DNA from: Kineococcus terrestris
GTDB lineage: Bacteria; Actinomycetota; Actinomycetes; Actinomycetales; Kineococcaceae
Reading direction: 5' to 3' (one strand)
Assembly: GCF_041020765.1 (NCBI RefSeq)
Contig: NZ_JBEUEJ010000007.1
Length of the DNA: 64,000 nucleotides
The notes beneath the pieces are model-generated. The model ran no database searches, was not told the origin of the DNA, and saw nothing but the letters and a program-made list of their open reading frames with translations. The position numbers and the translations under genes were made by a program. Numbering within the stretch: position 1 is the stretch's first letter; every line of letters begins with the position of its first letter. Positions 22,044-30,864 of the stretch are shown in pieces.

Positions 22044-25000
22044 CTAGCCGCCCAGGTGACCCCAGTCGTCCTCCAGCTGCGACCACGGGCCGACGGCGGC
22101 GACCCGGCCGCCGTCCAGGACGACGACGCGGTCGGCGCGGCGCAGCGCGGCCCGCTTGGAGGAGGAGCCGAGGACGGTGACGCCGCGCCGGCGCAGCGAC
22201 TCCCACAGCTCCACCTCGGTGCGGGCGTCCAGGGCGCTGGACACGTCGTCGGCCAGCAGCAGGTCCGCGCCGGTGGCCAGGGCGCGCGCCAGGGCCAGGC
22301 GCTGCACCTGCCCGCCGGACAGGCGCACCCCGCGGTGGCCGACGAGGGTGGCGCGCCCGCCGGCGGCGACGACGTCGGCGTCCAGGCGCGAGTCGTCGAA
22401 GGCGGCGTGGACGCGGTCGGCGGCGTGGTCGTGGTCCAGGTCGACGTTGTCGAGGAAGGAGCCGCTGAGCACGCGCGGGACCTGCGCGACGTAGCAGACC
22501 TGCCCGGGGCGCAGGAACGTCTGCGGGTCGTCGACCTCGCGGCCGTTCCAGCGCACCTCGCCCTCGTGGTCGACGAGGCCGGCCAGCGCGCACAGCAGGC
22601 TGGACTTGCCGGCGCCGACGCGGCCGGTGAGCAGGACCAGCTCCCCGGCTCGCACGCGCAGGTCCACGCCCTGGACGCCGACGGTGCCGTCGTCGTGGAC
22701 GGCGGCGACGGCGGCCAGCTCCAGCTCGCGCAGCGGCTGCTTGACGGGCGCGGCCGGAGCGGGCGCCGCACCGCGCACGAGGTCCACGCCCTCCGGCAGC
22801 GCGAGGACGTCGCGGGTGCCGGCCAGGGCGGCCACCTCCCGCAGCCAGGTGCGCGCGACGGGCGCCTCGGTGACCACGGCACCGGCGACGGTGCCGTAGT
22901 AGGAGGAGCCGGCCAGGGCGGTGGACACGAGCAGGGCGGTGGCCAGGTCCCAGCGGCCGGACAGGTGGAAGCCCCAGGTCAGGACGATGCCCGCCTGCAC
23001 GAGCACGCCCGGCACGCCGTCGAGCAGGGCGCGCACGCGGTGCTCGCGCACCGAGGCCCGCACCCGCCGGTCGTCCAGGGCGGCCAGGTGGCCCAGGACG
23101 CCGGGCGCGGCGGCGGCGAGCTTCACCGTGCGCAGGGCGTCCAGGGCCGAGCCGAGGGCGCGGCCGAAGACGGCGCGGGCGTCACCGGCGGTGCGGGCGC
23201 TGGACCCGGCGACGGGCGCGCCGGCGGTGGACACGGCCGCGGAGACCACCATGACGGCGGCCACGACCCCGCCGCCGAGGACGCTGCCGGACAGCAGGGC
23301 CGTCACGGCGACGACGACCGCGCCGATGACGACGTCGACCCACCGGTCGACGTAGAGGACGAACCGCTCGGAGTCCAGGCAGCGGGCGGCGACCTCCCCG
23401 GGCGGGGTGCGCGGCAGGCGGCGCTGGCGGGTCTGCCCGCGCAGGACGGCCAGGCGCACCTGCAGGGTGACGGCCGACCACCACTGCGGGTACAGGCGCA
23501 GGGCGTGGGCGAGCGCGGGCGGGACCAGCAGCAGGGTGGCGACGACCCCGGCGGCGAGCAGGACGACCTCCGCGCCGGCCTCGCCGGTGCCCTGCACGTC
23601 GCGCAGCGTGGCGACCAGGTGGCCCCACACCCACCCGGTGACGGCCCCGTAGGCGCCGACGACGGACACGACGCAGAACAGCAGCGCCCCGACGACGCCC
23701 CAGCGCGGCTGCACGGCCACCGCGCGCAGCACGCTGCGCGCCAGGCTCGGGCGCGGCGGCACGGGCGGGCGGGTGTCGCGGCGCACCCGCGCGGCGGTGG
23801 CGGCGGGAGCGGCCGGCGGGACGGCGTCCTCCCCGGCGGCGCTCAGGAGCTCGCGGAACGGGCCGGGCGCGGCGGCCAGCCGCTCGCGGGGACCGTGCTG
23901 GACGAGGCGGCCGGCCTCCAGGACGGCGACGGCGTCGGCGCGCCGGGTGGTGGACAGGCGGTGGGCGATGAGCAGTCCGGTGCGCCCGCGCAGCAGCCGC
24001 TCGGCGGCCGCGGTGACGCGCCGCTCGGTGACGGGGTCCATGCGGGCGGTGGCCTCGTCGAGGACGACGACGCGCACGTCGCGCACGAGCAGGCGGGCGA
24101 AGGCGACGAGCTGCTCCTCCCCCGCGGACAGGGCCAGCCCGCCCGCGCCCAGCCGGGTGTCCAGCCCCTCGGGCAGGGCGTCGACCCACTCGTCCAGGCC
24201 GAGGGCGGCCACGGCGCGGTGCACCGCCTCGCGCGGGACGTCGGCGAACAGGGTGATGTTCTCGGCGAGGGTGGCGGCCAGCACCTCGGTGCGCTGGGTG
24301 ACGACGCCGACGCCGCGGCGCAGGTCCTGCACGTCGGTGGCGGTGACGTCCTGCCCGCCGACGAGGACCTGCCCGGGCGCGGGTTCGAGGGCGCGGGAGA
24401 ACAGCGCGGCCAGGGTGGACTTGCCGGCGCCGCTGCGCCCGACGACGGCGCACGTGGTGCCGGCCGGCACCAGCAGGGAGACGTCGTCGAGGGCGAAGCC
24501 GCCCGGGTGGGCGAAGCGCAGGTGCTCGGTGCGCAGCTCCAGCGCGCCCGGCGGCAGGGGCCGTCCGCCGCGCGGTTCGGCGTCGGCGCCGAGCAGGCCG
24601 CGGATGCGGGTGAGCGCCCCCAGACCGCCCTGCAGCTCGGGCAGCCGGTTGCTGACCTCGGTGAGGTCGCCGACGAACCCGCCCAGCAGCAGCCACAGGG
24701 TGACCAGGGCGGCCACGTCGAGGGCGCCGGCGACGACGAGGCCGCTGCCGGCGGTGACGAGGGCGACGAGCAGGCCGGTGAGGACGAACGCGGTGCGCAG
24801 GCCCACGCTGGCCGAGGCCGTGCAGGTGGCGGCCACGGCCCGCAGCACGCGCGCGGCGCGGACGGCGTAGCGGCGCACCACGTGCGGCTGGCCCAGGCTG
24901 GAGCGCACGTCGTCGCGGCCGGCGACGGTCTCCTCCAGCTGGGCGGCGTGGTCGGTCCAGGCGACCTCCTCGGCCAGCTTGCGCTGCGCGACGACGCGCG

Positions 25001-25493
25001 TCAGCGGGCGGGCCACCAGCAGCGCGAGGGCCGCGACGAGCGGGAAGGCGATCCACGCCGGCCACCACGTCACGCCGGCCACGACCCACGCCAGCGCCGA
25101 GCGCAGCAGGGCGCGGGACAGCTCCCAGGCGGTGCGCCGCAGCAGCTCGCCGAGCTGGCGGGGGTCGTCGTCGACGCGGTCGAGGACCTCGCCGACGGCC
25201 TGCTCGGCCAGCGCGGGCAGCGGCTGGGCGACGGCCGCGCCCAGCAGGTCGGCGCGCAGCCGGCCCTCGGCGCGCCCGACCACCCCGGAGAAGACGGTGC
25301 GCCCGACGGTGTCCAGCAGGCTGGCGCCCACGAGCAGGACCGCGAGCAGCGCCAGCGCCGGGGCGGTCGGCCCGGCGGCCAGCCGCCCGGTCACCACCGT
25401 GGCGACGGTCTCCCCCACCGCGGCCAGCACGGCGAGCGCGGCCGCGACCGCGCTCGCCGGACCGGCCAGCCGGCGCGCCGTCAGCGTGCGCAC
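22044..25493 (-). CDS. Fused ABC exporter (TMD-NBD-TMD-NBD) with degenerate second ATPase
   Basis: A 1149-aa single-chain type IV ABC exporter. First half: membrane domain to about 310, then NBD1 with Walker A VVGRSGAGKS, signature LSAGE (instead of LSGGQ), Walker B VVVLDEATARMD and switch histidine in LIAHRLSTTR. Second half: membrane domain about 590-880, NBD2 with Walker A LTGRVGAGKSS, signature RLSGGQVQRLALA, Walker B LLLADDVSSALD and no H-loop histidine (VTVLGSSSKRA). NBD2 therefore lacks both the catalytic glutamate (Asp) and the switch histidine, while the canonical signature facing NBD1 is kept. This is the asymmetric pattern of heterodimeric exporters joined in one chain. The substrate is unknown. 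A TAGCGT -10-like box is at 25542-25547. Confidence 0.92.
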   Translation of the reverse strand: MRTLTARRLAGPASAVAAALAVLAAVGETVATVVTGRLAAGPTAPALALLAVLLVGASLLDTVGRTVFSGVVGRAEGRLRADLLGAAVAQPLPALAEQAVGEVLDRVDDDPRQLGELLRRTAWELSRALLRSALAWVVAGVTWWPAWIAFPLVAALALLVARPLTRVVAQRKLAEEVAWTDHAAQLEETVAGRDDVRSSLGQPHVVRRYAVRAARVLRAVAATCTASASVGLRTAFVLTGLLVALVTAGSGLVVAGALDVAALVTLWLLLGGFVGDLTEVSNRLPELQGGLGALTRIRGLLGADAEPRGGRPLPPGALELRTEHLRFAHPGGFALDDVSLLVPAGTTCAVVGRSGAGKSTLAALFSRALEPAPGQVLVGGQDVTATDVQDLRRGVGVVTQRTEVLAATLAENITLFADVPREAVHRAVAALGLDEWVDALPEGLDTRLGAGGLALSAGEEQLVAFARLLVRDVRVVVLDEATARMDPVTERRVTAAAERLLRGRTGLLIAHRLSTTRRADAVAVLEAGRLVQHGPRERLAAAPGPFRELLSAAGEDAVPPAAPAATAARVRRDTRPPVPPRPSLARSVLRAVAVQPRWGVVGALLFCVVSVVGAYGAVTGWVWGHLVATLRDVQGTGEAGAEVVLLAAGVVATLLLVPPALAHALRLYPQWWSAVTLQVRLAVLRGQTRQRRLPRTPPGEVAARCLDSERFVLYVDRWVDVVIGAVVVAVTALLSGSVLGGGVVAAVMVVSAAVSTAGAPVAGSSARTAGDARAVFGRALGSALDALRTVKLAAAAPGVLGHLAALDDRRVRASVREHRVRALLDGVPGVLVQAGIVLTWGFHLSGRWDLATALLVSTALAGSSYYGTVAGAVVTEAPVARTWLREVAALAGTRDVLALPEGVDLVRGAAPAPAAPVKQPLRELELAAVAAVHDDGTVGVQGVDLRVRAGELVLLTGRVGAGKSSLLCALAGLVDHEGEVRWNGREVDDPQTFLRPGQVCYVAQVPRVLSGSFLDNVDLDHDHAADRVHAAFDDSRLDADVVAAGGRATLVGHRGVRLSGGQVQRLALARALATGADLLLADDVSSALDARTEVELWESLRRRGVTVLGSSSKRAALRRADRVVVLDGGRVAAVGPWSQLEDDWGHLGG

Positions 25494-25603
25494 CCCTGCC
25501 CCCGTCCCCGTCGGCTCCCCCGGCGAGCACCGGGCACCCCGACGCTAGGGGGCCGCCCCGCCGGGTCTCCACCGGGTTTCGGGCCGGTGGAGCCGGCGGG
25601 CGC

Positions 25604-26098
25604 TCAGGCGGCGGTGGCCAGGTACTCGTCCCAGCGCGGGTCGGGCTGCTCGGCGCCGCGCACCGCCCAGGAGGCCCCGCGCGGGGCGGCGGGCCGGAAC
25701 GGCAGCGACCAGCCCATCTCCTCCGGGGTGCGGTCGCCCTTGGCGTTGTTGCAGCGCACGCAGCAGGCGACGAGGTTCTCCCACGAGTCCGGGCCGCGGC
25801 GGCTGCGCGGCAGGACGTGGTCGACGGTCGTGGCGTGCCCGCGGCAGTAGGCGCACCGCTGGTGGTCGCGGCGCAGCACCCCGCGCCGGCTGACGGGCAC
25901 GACGCTGCCGCGCGGCACCCGCACGTAGCGGCTCAGCAGGATGACGGAGGGGCGTTCCAGGCTGACCGTGGCGCCGACGACGGGATCGGCGTCCGCCAGG
26001 ACGACCGACGCCTTGCCGGCGAGCACGAGGACCAGCGCGCGGCGGAAGGAGACCACCGCGAGCGGTTCGTAGCCGGCGTTCAGCACGAGAGTGCGCAT
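25604..26098 (-). CDS. HNH endonuclease
   Basis: A 164-aa actinobacterial HNH nuclease: MRTLVLNAGYEPLAVVSFRR opens the protein, and the HNH core has CAYCRGH, TVDHVLPRSRRG, SWENLVACCVRCNNAKG, with two CxxC zinc pairs and catalytic H and N residues. The ATG at 26098 has GGAGG 5 nt upstream and starts at the residue where family members begin. The frame is open upstream to another ATG with an excellent ribosome site at 26242, giving a possible 212-aa form with a His-rich leader (see separate entry). Proteins of this type are widespread single genes of unclear role, perhaps in DNA repair or defence. Confidence 0.93.
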   Translation of the reverse strand: MRTLVLNAGYEPLAVVSFRRALVLVLAGKASVVLADADPVVGATVSLERPSVILLSRYVRVPRGSVVPVSRRGVLRRDHQRCAYCRGHATTVDHVLPRSRRGPDSWENLVACCVRCNNAKGDRTPEEMGWSLPFRPAAPRGASWAVRGAEQPDPRWDEYLATAA

Positions 26099-26242
26099 CG
26101 ACACCTCCACACAGGGGCCCGGACGACGAGAGGCGCCGTCCCCCGGGGGGACGGCGCCTCTGAGATCGGCGACGCGGGCACGCGCGCGCACCACCTGATG
26201 GCGGTGCACCACGGGATGGTGGTGCGGCGGTGTGACACCCAT
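26099..26242 (-). other. His-rich in-frame upstream extension with strong hairpin before the HNH gene
   Basis: An ATG at 26242, preceded by AGGAGG at a 6-nt spacing, opens 48 codons in frame with the HNH gene without a stop. It begins MGVTPPHHHPVVHRHQVV (5 His in 11 residues). Its mRNA contains GAGGCGCCGTCCCCC / GGGGACGGCGCCTC (26130-26160), a ~15-bp GC stem between the two starts. It could be an N-terminal extension, a regulatory leader whose translation opens the hairpin, or chance. Confidence 0.45.
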
Positions 26243-26362
26243 GACGGGCCTCCTGGACGCGCGTGCGGTCGTCGTGGTCGCACTGTACGTCCGGCGGGCG
26301 CGTCCGTCAGGCGGGTTGAGCCACGTCACACCGTGTCGCCCCGGGCCGCCCGGACGCGACGG

Positions 26363-26392
26363 GGCCCGGACCCCCTCGCGGGGACCCGGGCC
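26363..26392 (-). terminator. Hairpin terminator downstream of the NlpC/P60 gene
   Basis: GGCCCGGACCCCC and GGGGACCCGGGCC can pair with two mismatches around a short CTCGC loop, 30 nt after the NlpC/P60 stop codon. Confidence 0.65.
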
Positions 26393-26421
26393 TCGTGGAC
26401 GCGGTGGCCGGTGGCCGTCGC

Positions 26422-27261
26422 TCAGACGGGGGCGACCCGGCCGAAGGTGACGGCGGAGGACCAGATGGCGCGCAGCTGCACGGGCTTCCCGGCGCGCGGG
26501 GCGTCCCACATCATGTTGTCGCCGGCGTAGATGCCGACGTGGTAGGCGCGGCCGCCGCCGTTGGAGAAGAACACGAGGTCGCCGGGGACGGCGTGCTCGC
26601 GGGCCAGGGGGGCCGCGGCGCGCTTCTGCTCGTTGGCGGTGCGGGGGATGTGCACGCCGATCTCGCGCATGACCCAGCTGGTGAAGCCGGAGCAGTCGAA
26701 GCCGGCCGGGGTGCTGCCGCCGTACACGTACGGCACGCCCGCGTAGCGGCCGGCGACGTCGAGGATCTGCTGGCCGAGCGGGACGGCGGGCGCGTGCTCG
26801 ACGACCGGGGCGGCCGGGGCGGCCGGGGCGGCCGCGACGGCGGGCGCCGCGGCGACGGCCGGGACGACCGCGGCCGGGGCCACGCCGCTGGCGGCGCGCT
26901 CGGCGCGCACGACGGCCGGGGCCGGCGGCGGGGGCGGCGGGGCGGGGGTGGGCACCGTGGTGAAGGCGGCGGTGGTCGCCACCACCTGCGCGGCGGCGGT
27001 GGCCGGGGCCGCGACGACGCCGACGGGGCTGGTGCTGAAGGCCGCGCTGACCGCGGTGCGGACCGAGGCGTCCACGGCGGCGGGGGCGGGGGCGGCGCCG
27101 GCGGGGGCGGCGACCGAGAGGGCGAGCCCCCCGGCGGCGGCCACGACGGCGACACCGCGGCCGGCGGCGCCGGCGCTGCGGCCGACCGTCTCCGCGAGAC
27201 CGGTGAGGGGGGTGAGGGGACGGACGGGCGCGCGGTGGCGCGCCGGGACGCGAGTCGTCAC
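26422..27261 (-). CDS. Secreted NlpC/P60 cell-wall peptidase
   Basis: A 279-aa exported peptidoglycan hydrolase cleaving stem peptides. An N-terminal basic region and hydrophobic core (GVAVVAAAGGLALSVAAPAG, ending in AGAAPA) form a signal peptide near residues 30-57. A low-complexity Ala/Pro/Val linker (about 60-160) leads to the NlpC/P60 domain (170-279): catalytic Cys in AGFDCSGFTSWVMREIG, His in AYHVGIYAGDN, preceded by YAGVPYVYGGSTP. The domain is short but complete. A c-di-AMP (ydaO-type) riboswitch precedes it, the classical arrangement for actinobacterial wall hydrolases, linking expression to c-di-AMP level. Confidence 0.94.
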   Translation of the reverse strand: MTTRVPARHRAPVRPLTPLTGLAETVGRSAGAAGRGVAVVAAAGGLALSVAAPAGAAPAPAAVDASVRTAVSAAFSTSPVGVVAAPATAAAQVVATTAAFTTVPTPAPPPPPPAPAVVRAERAASGVAPAAVVPAVAAAPAVAAAPAAPAAPVVEHAPAVPLGQQILDVAGRYAGVPYVYGGSTPAGFDCSGFTSWVMREIGVHIPRTANEQKRAAAPLAREHAVPGDLVFFSNGGGRAYHVGIYAGDNMMWDAPRAGKPVQLRAIWSSAVTFGRVAPV

Positions 27262-27277
27262 AGGTGTGGGCCTCTCC

Positions 27278-27440
27278 GACGCCTGCGAGGTTAGCTGTCG
27301 GGTTCGGGCGGGAGTCTCGCCCGGCCGGCTCTCGCCGGCTTCACCCCGAGGACCGCTCCGCCCGGAGGCGGGGCTGCCCGGAAGTTGGTTTCCCCGTCCC
27401 TGCCATGGGTCTGTCGGGGGACCTCTCCGCGCTGGCAGGG
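27278..27440 (-). ncRNA. c-di-AMP (ydaO/yuaA) riboswitch
   Basis: In the 5' leader of the NlpC/P60 gene. Minus-strand landmarks in order: CATGGCAGGGACGGGGAAAC, CAACTTC, TCGGGGTGAAGCCGGCGAGA, GACTCCCGCCCGAACCCGAC and AGCTAACCTCGCAGGCG. These are the conserved boxes of the ydaO/yuaA class; the GCTAACCTCGCAGGCG box near the 3' end is especially characteristic. An additional CCCTGCCA/TGGCAGGG pair (27398-27405 with 27433-27440) lies at the 5' edge. Exact ends are estimated. Confidence 0.9.
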
Positions 27441-27490
27441 CTCGGCGTCCGCGGGAGGGCTCCCCGGTCAGTGGCCGGGGAACGGCGGGA

Positions 27491-27520
27491 ACAGTAGCCG
27501 ACGGCTCACACCGATGTCAC
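27491..27520 (-). promoter_or_regulatory. Promoter for the riboswitch-NlpC transcript
   Basis: On the minus strand GTGACA (27520-27515), 18-bp spacer and TACTGT (27496-27491), placing transcription start just upstream of the riboswitch. Confidence 0.55.
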
Positions 27521-27610
27521 GCACCGGTCACGAGCGCGTGCCGAACAGGTGACGTGACGTGACGCCCGGTGAACGACCGGTGAGCCGACGGCGGCGGGAC
27601 CCGCTCCGGC

Positions 27611-28312
27611 TCAGGCGGTCTCGGCGACGAAGACGTGGTTGGCCTCGGCCGTCGTGAGCTTCACCACTGCGGCGTCCCCGTCACCGCGGACGGCGACCTC
27701 CAGTCCGCCCGGCACGCTCGTGGCCACGACCACGGCCCCCGAGCGCAGCCCGGCGCGCGCGAAGCGGGCCAGCAGGTCCACGTCGGTCTGCAGCGGCTCG
27801 CCCAGGCGCCGCACGACGAGGTCGCGCCCGGCCAGGTCCCGGCTGGTCAGCGGGCGCACGCCCTCGGCGCGGAACGGCTCGGCGGGCCCGACCTCGCCCA
27901 GCTCCTCCAGGCCCGGGATCGGGTTGCCGTAGGGGTCGGACTGCGGGTGGTGGAGGATGTCGACGAGGCGCTTCTCGACCTCCTCGGAGATGACGTGCTC
28001 CCAGCGGCACGCCTCCTCGTGCACCAGCGGCCAGTCCAGCCCGATGACGTCGGTGAGCAGGCGCTCGGTGAGCCGGTGCTTGCGCATGACGCGCATCGCC
28101 TTGGTGCGACCGGCGTCGGTCAGCTCCAGGCGGCGGTCCGCCCCCACGTGCAGCAGCCCGTCGCGCTCCATGCGGGCGACCGTCTGCGACACCGTGGGGC
28201 CGGAGTGGTGCAGGCGCTCGGCGATGCGGGCGCGCATCGGCACGACACCCTCCTCCTCCAGCTCGAAGACCGTCTTCAGGTACATCTCGGTGGTGTCGAT
28301 GAGGTCGCTCAC
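27611..28312 (-). CDS. IdeR/DtxR-family metal-dependent repressor
   Basis: A 233-aa Fe(II)/Mn(II)-dependent regulator. The winged helix (DLIDTTEMYLKTVFELEEEG; ARIAERLHHSGPTVSQTVAR; MERDGLL) is almost identical to IdeR. Metal-site residues are retained (EEACRWEHVISEEVEKRLVD, then HHPQSDPYGNPIPG), and a C-terminal SH3-like domain is present (about 150-233). GTG at 28312 is used because GGAG lies ~10 nt upstream, while the ATG at 28321 would be only 1 nt from it. Divergent from the photolyase gene. In related bacteria IdeR represses siderophore and iron-uptake genes and activates storage. No such genes are in the window. Confidence 0.92.
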   Translation of the reverse strand: MSDLIDTTEMYLKTVFELEEEGVVPMRARIAERLHHSGPTVSQTVARMERDGLLHVGADRRLELTDAGRTKAMRVMRKHRLTERLLTDVIGLDWPLVHEEACRWEHVISEEVEKRLVDILHHPQSDPYGNPIPGLEELGEVGPAEPFRAEGVRPLTSRDLAGRDLVVRRLGEPLQTDVDLLARFARAGLRSGAVVVATSVPGGLEVAVRGDGDAAVVKLTTAEANHVFVAETA

Positions 28313-28437
28313 GACGACCATTCTCCGGTACCGGGCCCTCCCGCAGCACCCCTGGTCCGGTCCGCTCCGTCCCCGCGGGCCCGGGACGGGCGCCCACGCC
28401 TCGCGGGGGTGCCCGGCGGCGGTTAGCGTCGCCGGGC

Positions 28438-29850
28438 GTGAGCGCGCGCCCCTCCGGCCAGGCCGACCAGTCCGACCACGCCGGCCGCAGCGTCCTGTGG
28501 TTCCGCCGCGACCTGCGGCTGCGCGACCACCCCGCCCTGCTCCAGGCGGCCGCCGACGGCGAGGTCGTCCCCCTGTTCGTGCTGGACCCGGCGCTGTGGG
28601 GCCCCTCGGGCGACGTGCGGCGCACCTACCTGCTGCGCTCGCTGCGCGCCCTGGACGCCGACCTGGGCGGGCGGCTGGTCGTCGAGCGCGGCGACCCGGC
28701 CCGGCTCGTGCCCGAGGTCGCCGCCCGGGCGGGCGCGCGGCGGGTGCACGTCAGCGCCGACGCCGGGCCGCACGGGCGCCGCCGCGACGAGGCCGTGGCC
28801 GCCGCGCTGGCCGGTGACGGGCGCGAGCTGGTGCGCACGGGCACCCCCTACGCCGTGGGGCCGGGCACCCTGCTCAACGGCTCCGGGGAGCCGTTCAAGG
28901 TCTTCTCCGCCTTCGCCCGCGCCCACCGCGCGCACGGCTGGCCCGCGCCGGCGGACACCCCCGGCCGGGTGCGCTGGGCCGCGGACGCCGGCGAGGGCGT
29001 GGACGGTGCGCACTGGCCGGACGAGCCGGACGCGGGCGGCGTCGAGCTGCCCCCGGCGGGCGAGGCGGCCGCTCACGAGCGCTGGGAGCGCTTCCTGGCG
29101 ACGGCCCTGGGCGAGTACGCCGACCACCGCGACCGCCCGGACCTGGACGGCACCTCGCAGCTGTCGCACGCGCTGAAGTGGGGCGAGCTGCACCCGCGCA
29201 CGCTGCTGGCGGCGCTGGCGCGGCGGCGCTCGGAGGCGGCGGTGGAGTCGGCGCAGACCTTCCGCGACGAGCTGACCTGGCGCGACTTCTACGCCGACGT
29301 GCTCTGGCACCGGCCGGAGACGGCCCGCGAGTACTACCGGCCCCAGCTGGAGGCGCTGCAGTACACCGAGCCGGGCGAGGACTTCCGCGCCTGGGAGGAG
29401 GGCCGCACGGGCTACCCCGTCGTGGACGCGGGGATGCGCCAGCTGCGGACGGTGGGCTGGGTCCACAACCGGGTGCGGATGATCGTCGCCAGCTTCCTCG
29501 TCAAGGACCTGCACGTGGACTGGCGCTTCGGGGCGCGCACCTTCATGCGGGGCCTGCGCGACGCGGACCTGGCCAGCAACAGCCACGGCTGGCAGTGGGT
29601 GGCGGGCTCGGGCACCGACGCGGCGCCGTACTTCCGGATCTTCAACCCGGTCACGCAGGGCAAGCGCTTCGACCCCGACGGGGAGTACGTGCGCCGCTAC
29701 GTGCCGGAGCTGCGGCACCTGCCGGGGAAGGCCGCCCACGAGCCGTGGGAGCACGCCGAGGGCTACGCGCACGGCTACCCGGAGCGGATCGTCGACCACG
29801 CCGAGGAGCGCCGCCGATCCCTGGCGGACTACGCCCGGATCAGGAGCTGA
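28438..29850 (+). CDS. phr: Deoxyribodipyrimidine photolyase (class I cryptochrome/photolyase family)
   Basis: Flavoprotein of 470 aa that repairs UV pyrimidine dimers with light. N-terminal antenna domain starts SVLWFRRDLRLRDHPALLQA; FAD-binding domain carries GTSQLSHALKWGELHPRTLL, TFRDELTWRDFYADVLWHRP, GYPVVDAGMRQLRTVGWVHN, RVRMIVASFLVKDLHVDW, and DADLASNSHGWQWVAGSGTD with PYFRIFNPVTQGKRFDPDG. All blocks needed for the catalytic FAD pocket are present at usual spacing. A TAGCGT box 10 nt before the GTG start suggests a nearly leaderless transcript. Stands alone, divergent from the IdeR-like gene. Confidence 0.96.
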   Translation: MSARPSGQADQSDHAGRSVLWFRRDLRLRDHPALLQAAADGEVVPLFVLDPALWGPSGDVRRTYLLRSLRALDADLGGRLVVERGDPARLVPEVAARAGARRVHVSADAGPHGRRRDEAVAAALAGDGRELVRTGTPYAVGPGTLLNGSGEPFKVFSAFARAHRAHGWPAPADTPGRVRWAADAGEGVDGAHWPDEPDAGGVELPPAGEAAAHERWERFLATALGEYADHRDRPDLDGTSQLSHALKWGELHPRTLLAALARRRSEAAVESAQTFRDELTWRDFYADVLWHRPETAREYYRPQLEALQYTEPGEDFRAWEEGRTGYPVVDAGMRQLRTVGWVHNRVRMIVASFLVKDLHVDWRFGARTFMRGLRDADLASNSHGWQWVAGSGTDAAPYFRIFNPVTQGKRFDPDGEYVRRYVPELRHLPGKAAHEPWEHAEGYAHGYPERIVDHAEERRRSLADYARIRS

Positions 29851-29931
29851 GCCCCGGCGCGCGGAACACCCCCCGGCCGTGGGATGTTGTCGCTTCAAGC
29901 ACCGTTCCACCGCACCCGGAGGCACTCCCCC

Positions 29932-30537
29932 GTGACCGTCACCACCGAGACCCGCCGCCTCGACGAGGCCGCCGCCGACCTGCTCTTCCGCGAGGCCCGC
30001 ACCGCCGGCGCCTTCACCGGCGAGGAGGTCACCGACGAGCAGGTCCGCGCGATCTACGACCTCGTCAAGTACGCGCCCACGAGCATGAACACCCAGCCGG
30101 TGCGGCTGCTGCTGGTGCGCACGCCGGAGGCCCGCGAGCGCCTGGCCACGATGATGAGCGGCAGCAACGGCGACAAGGTGCGCCGCGCGCCCCTGTCGGT
30201 CGTCGTCGCCGCGGACCGCAACTTCCACGACCGCCTGCCGGAGGTCTTCCCGCACTACCCCGGCGCGCGGGACCACTTCCTCGACGAGGAGCCCCGCCAC
30301 CGCACGGCCGTCTTCAACGGGGCCATGCAGCTGGCCTACCTGGTGATCGGGATCCGGGCGCTGGGCCTGGACGCGGGCCCGATGACCGGCATCGACGCGC
30401 CGGCGATCGAGGAGGCGTTCTTCACGGGGCTGGACCAGGAGGTCCTCGCCGTGGTCAACGTCGGTGTCGCCGACCGGGAGGTCGGGCACCCGCGCCTGCC
30501 GCGCCTGGCCTACGAGGACGTCGTCCGCACCGTCTGA
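29932..30537 (+). CDS. rutE: Malonic semialdehyde reductase / RutE-like nitroreductase family protein
   Basis: FMN-dependent nitroreductase-family protein of 201 aa, close to the size of E. coli RutE (196). Motifs: LLFREARTAGAFTGEEVTDE, IYDLVKYAPTSMNTQPVRLL, RRAPLSVVVAADRNFHDRLP, FNGAMQLAYLVIGIRALGLD and AGPMTGIDAPAIEEAFF. RutE reduces malonic semialdehyde to 3-hydroxypropionate in uracil degradation; no other rut gene is nearby, so it may serve as a general aldehyde or quinone reductase. GTG at 29932 is supported by GGAGG 8 nt upstream. Followed by a strong terminator. Confidence 0.88.
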   Translation: MTVTTETRRLDEAAADLLFREARTAGAFTGEEVTDEQVRAIYDLVKYAPTSMNTQPVRLLLVRTPEARERLATMMSGSNGDKVRRAPLSVVVAADRNFHDRLPEVFPHYPGARDHFLDEEPRHRTAVFNGAMQLAYLVIGIRALGLDAGPMTGIDAPAIEEAFFTGLDQEVLAVVNVGVADREVGHPRLPRLAYEDVVRTV

Positions 30538-30580
30538 GCAGCAGCACCGGCTGCGGCACCAGCGCCGCACGAGCACGACC

Positions 30581-30615
30581 GGGCCCGGGGACGAGGAAGT
30601 CCCCGGGCTCTTCCC
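30581..30615 (+). terminator. Intrinsic terminator after the RutE-like gene
   Basis: GGGCCCGGGGAC / GTCCCCGGGCTC pair around a GAGGAA loop, followed by TTCCC; 43 nt after the stop codon. Confidence 0.8.
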
Positions 30616-30864
30616 GTCCCGATCGCTCGGGACGGGGCCGGCTGGACAAGGCCGGCGCCCGGGGACCCGGTGACTGCCGTGGATTCGCCGCGCTGCGCGG
30701 GGCGACCAGAGCGGTCCGCGTCCATCACGCAGCTGCTAGCGGGCAGCCACCTCACGCGTCCGATGAGAACTCATGTACCGGACCACCTCCCTTCCCGTGT
30801 CCTCCGACCGTACGTCCGCCCGGCGCCGGTGTCACCCCCGTTTCGCCGCCCGCGAACCGCGCGG

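Noticed and set aside
22056..25850. Very long open frame (over 1200 codons) on the plus strand opposite the ABC exporter
   Set aside because: Its composition is Gly/Ala/Asp/Gln-rich without domains; the opposite strand encodes a clear ABC exporter. High GC removes stop codons from the antisense frame.
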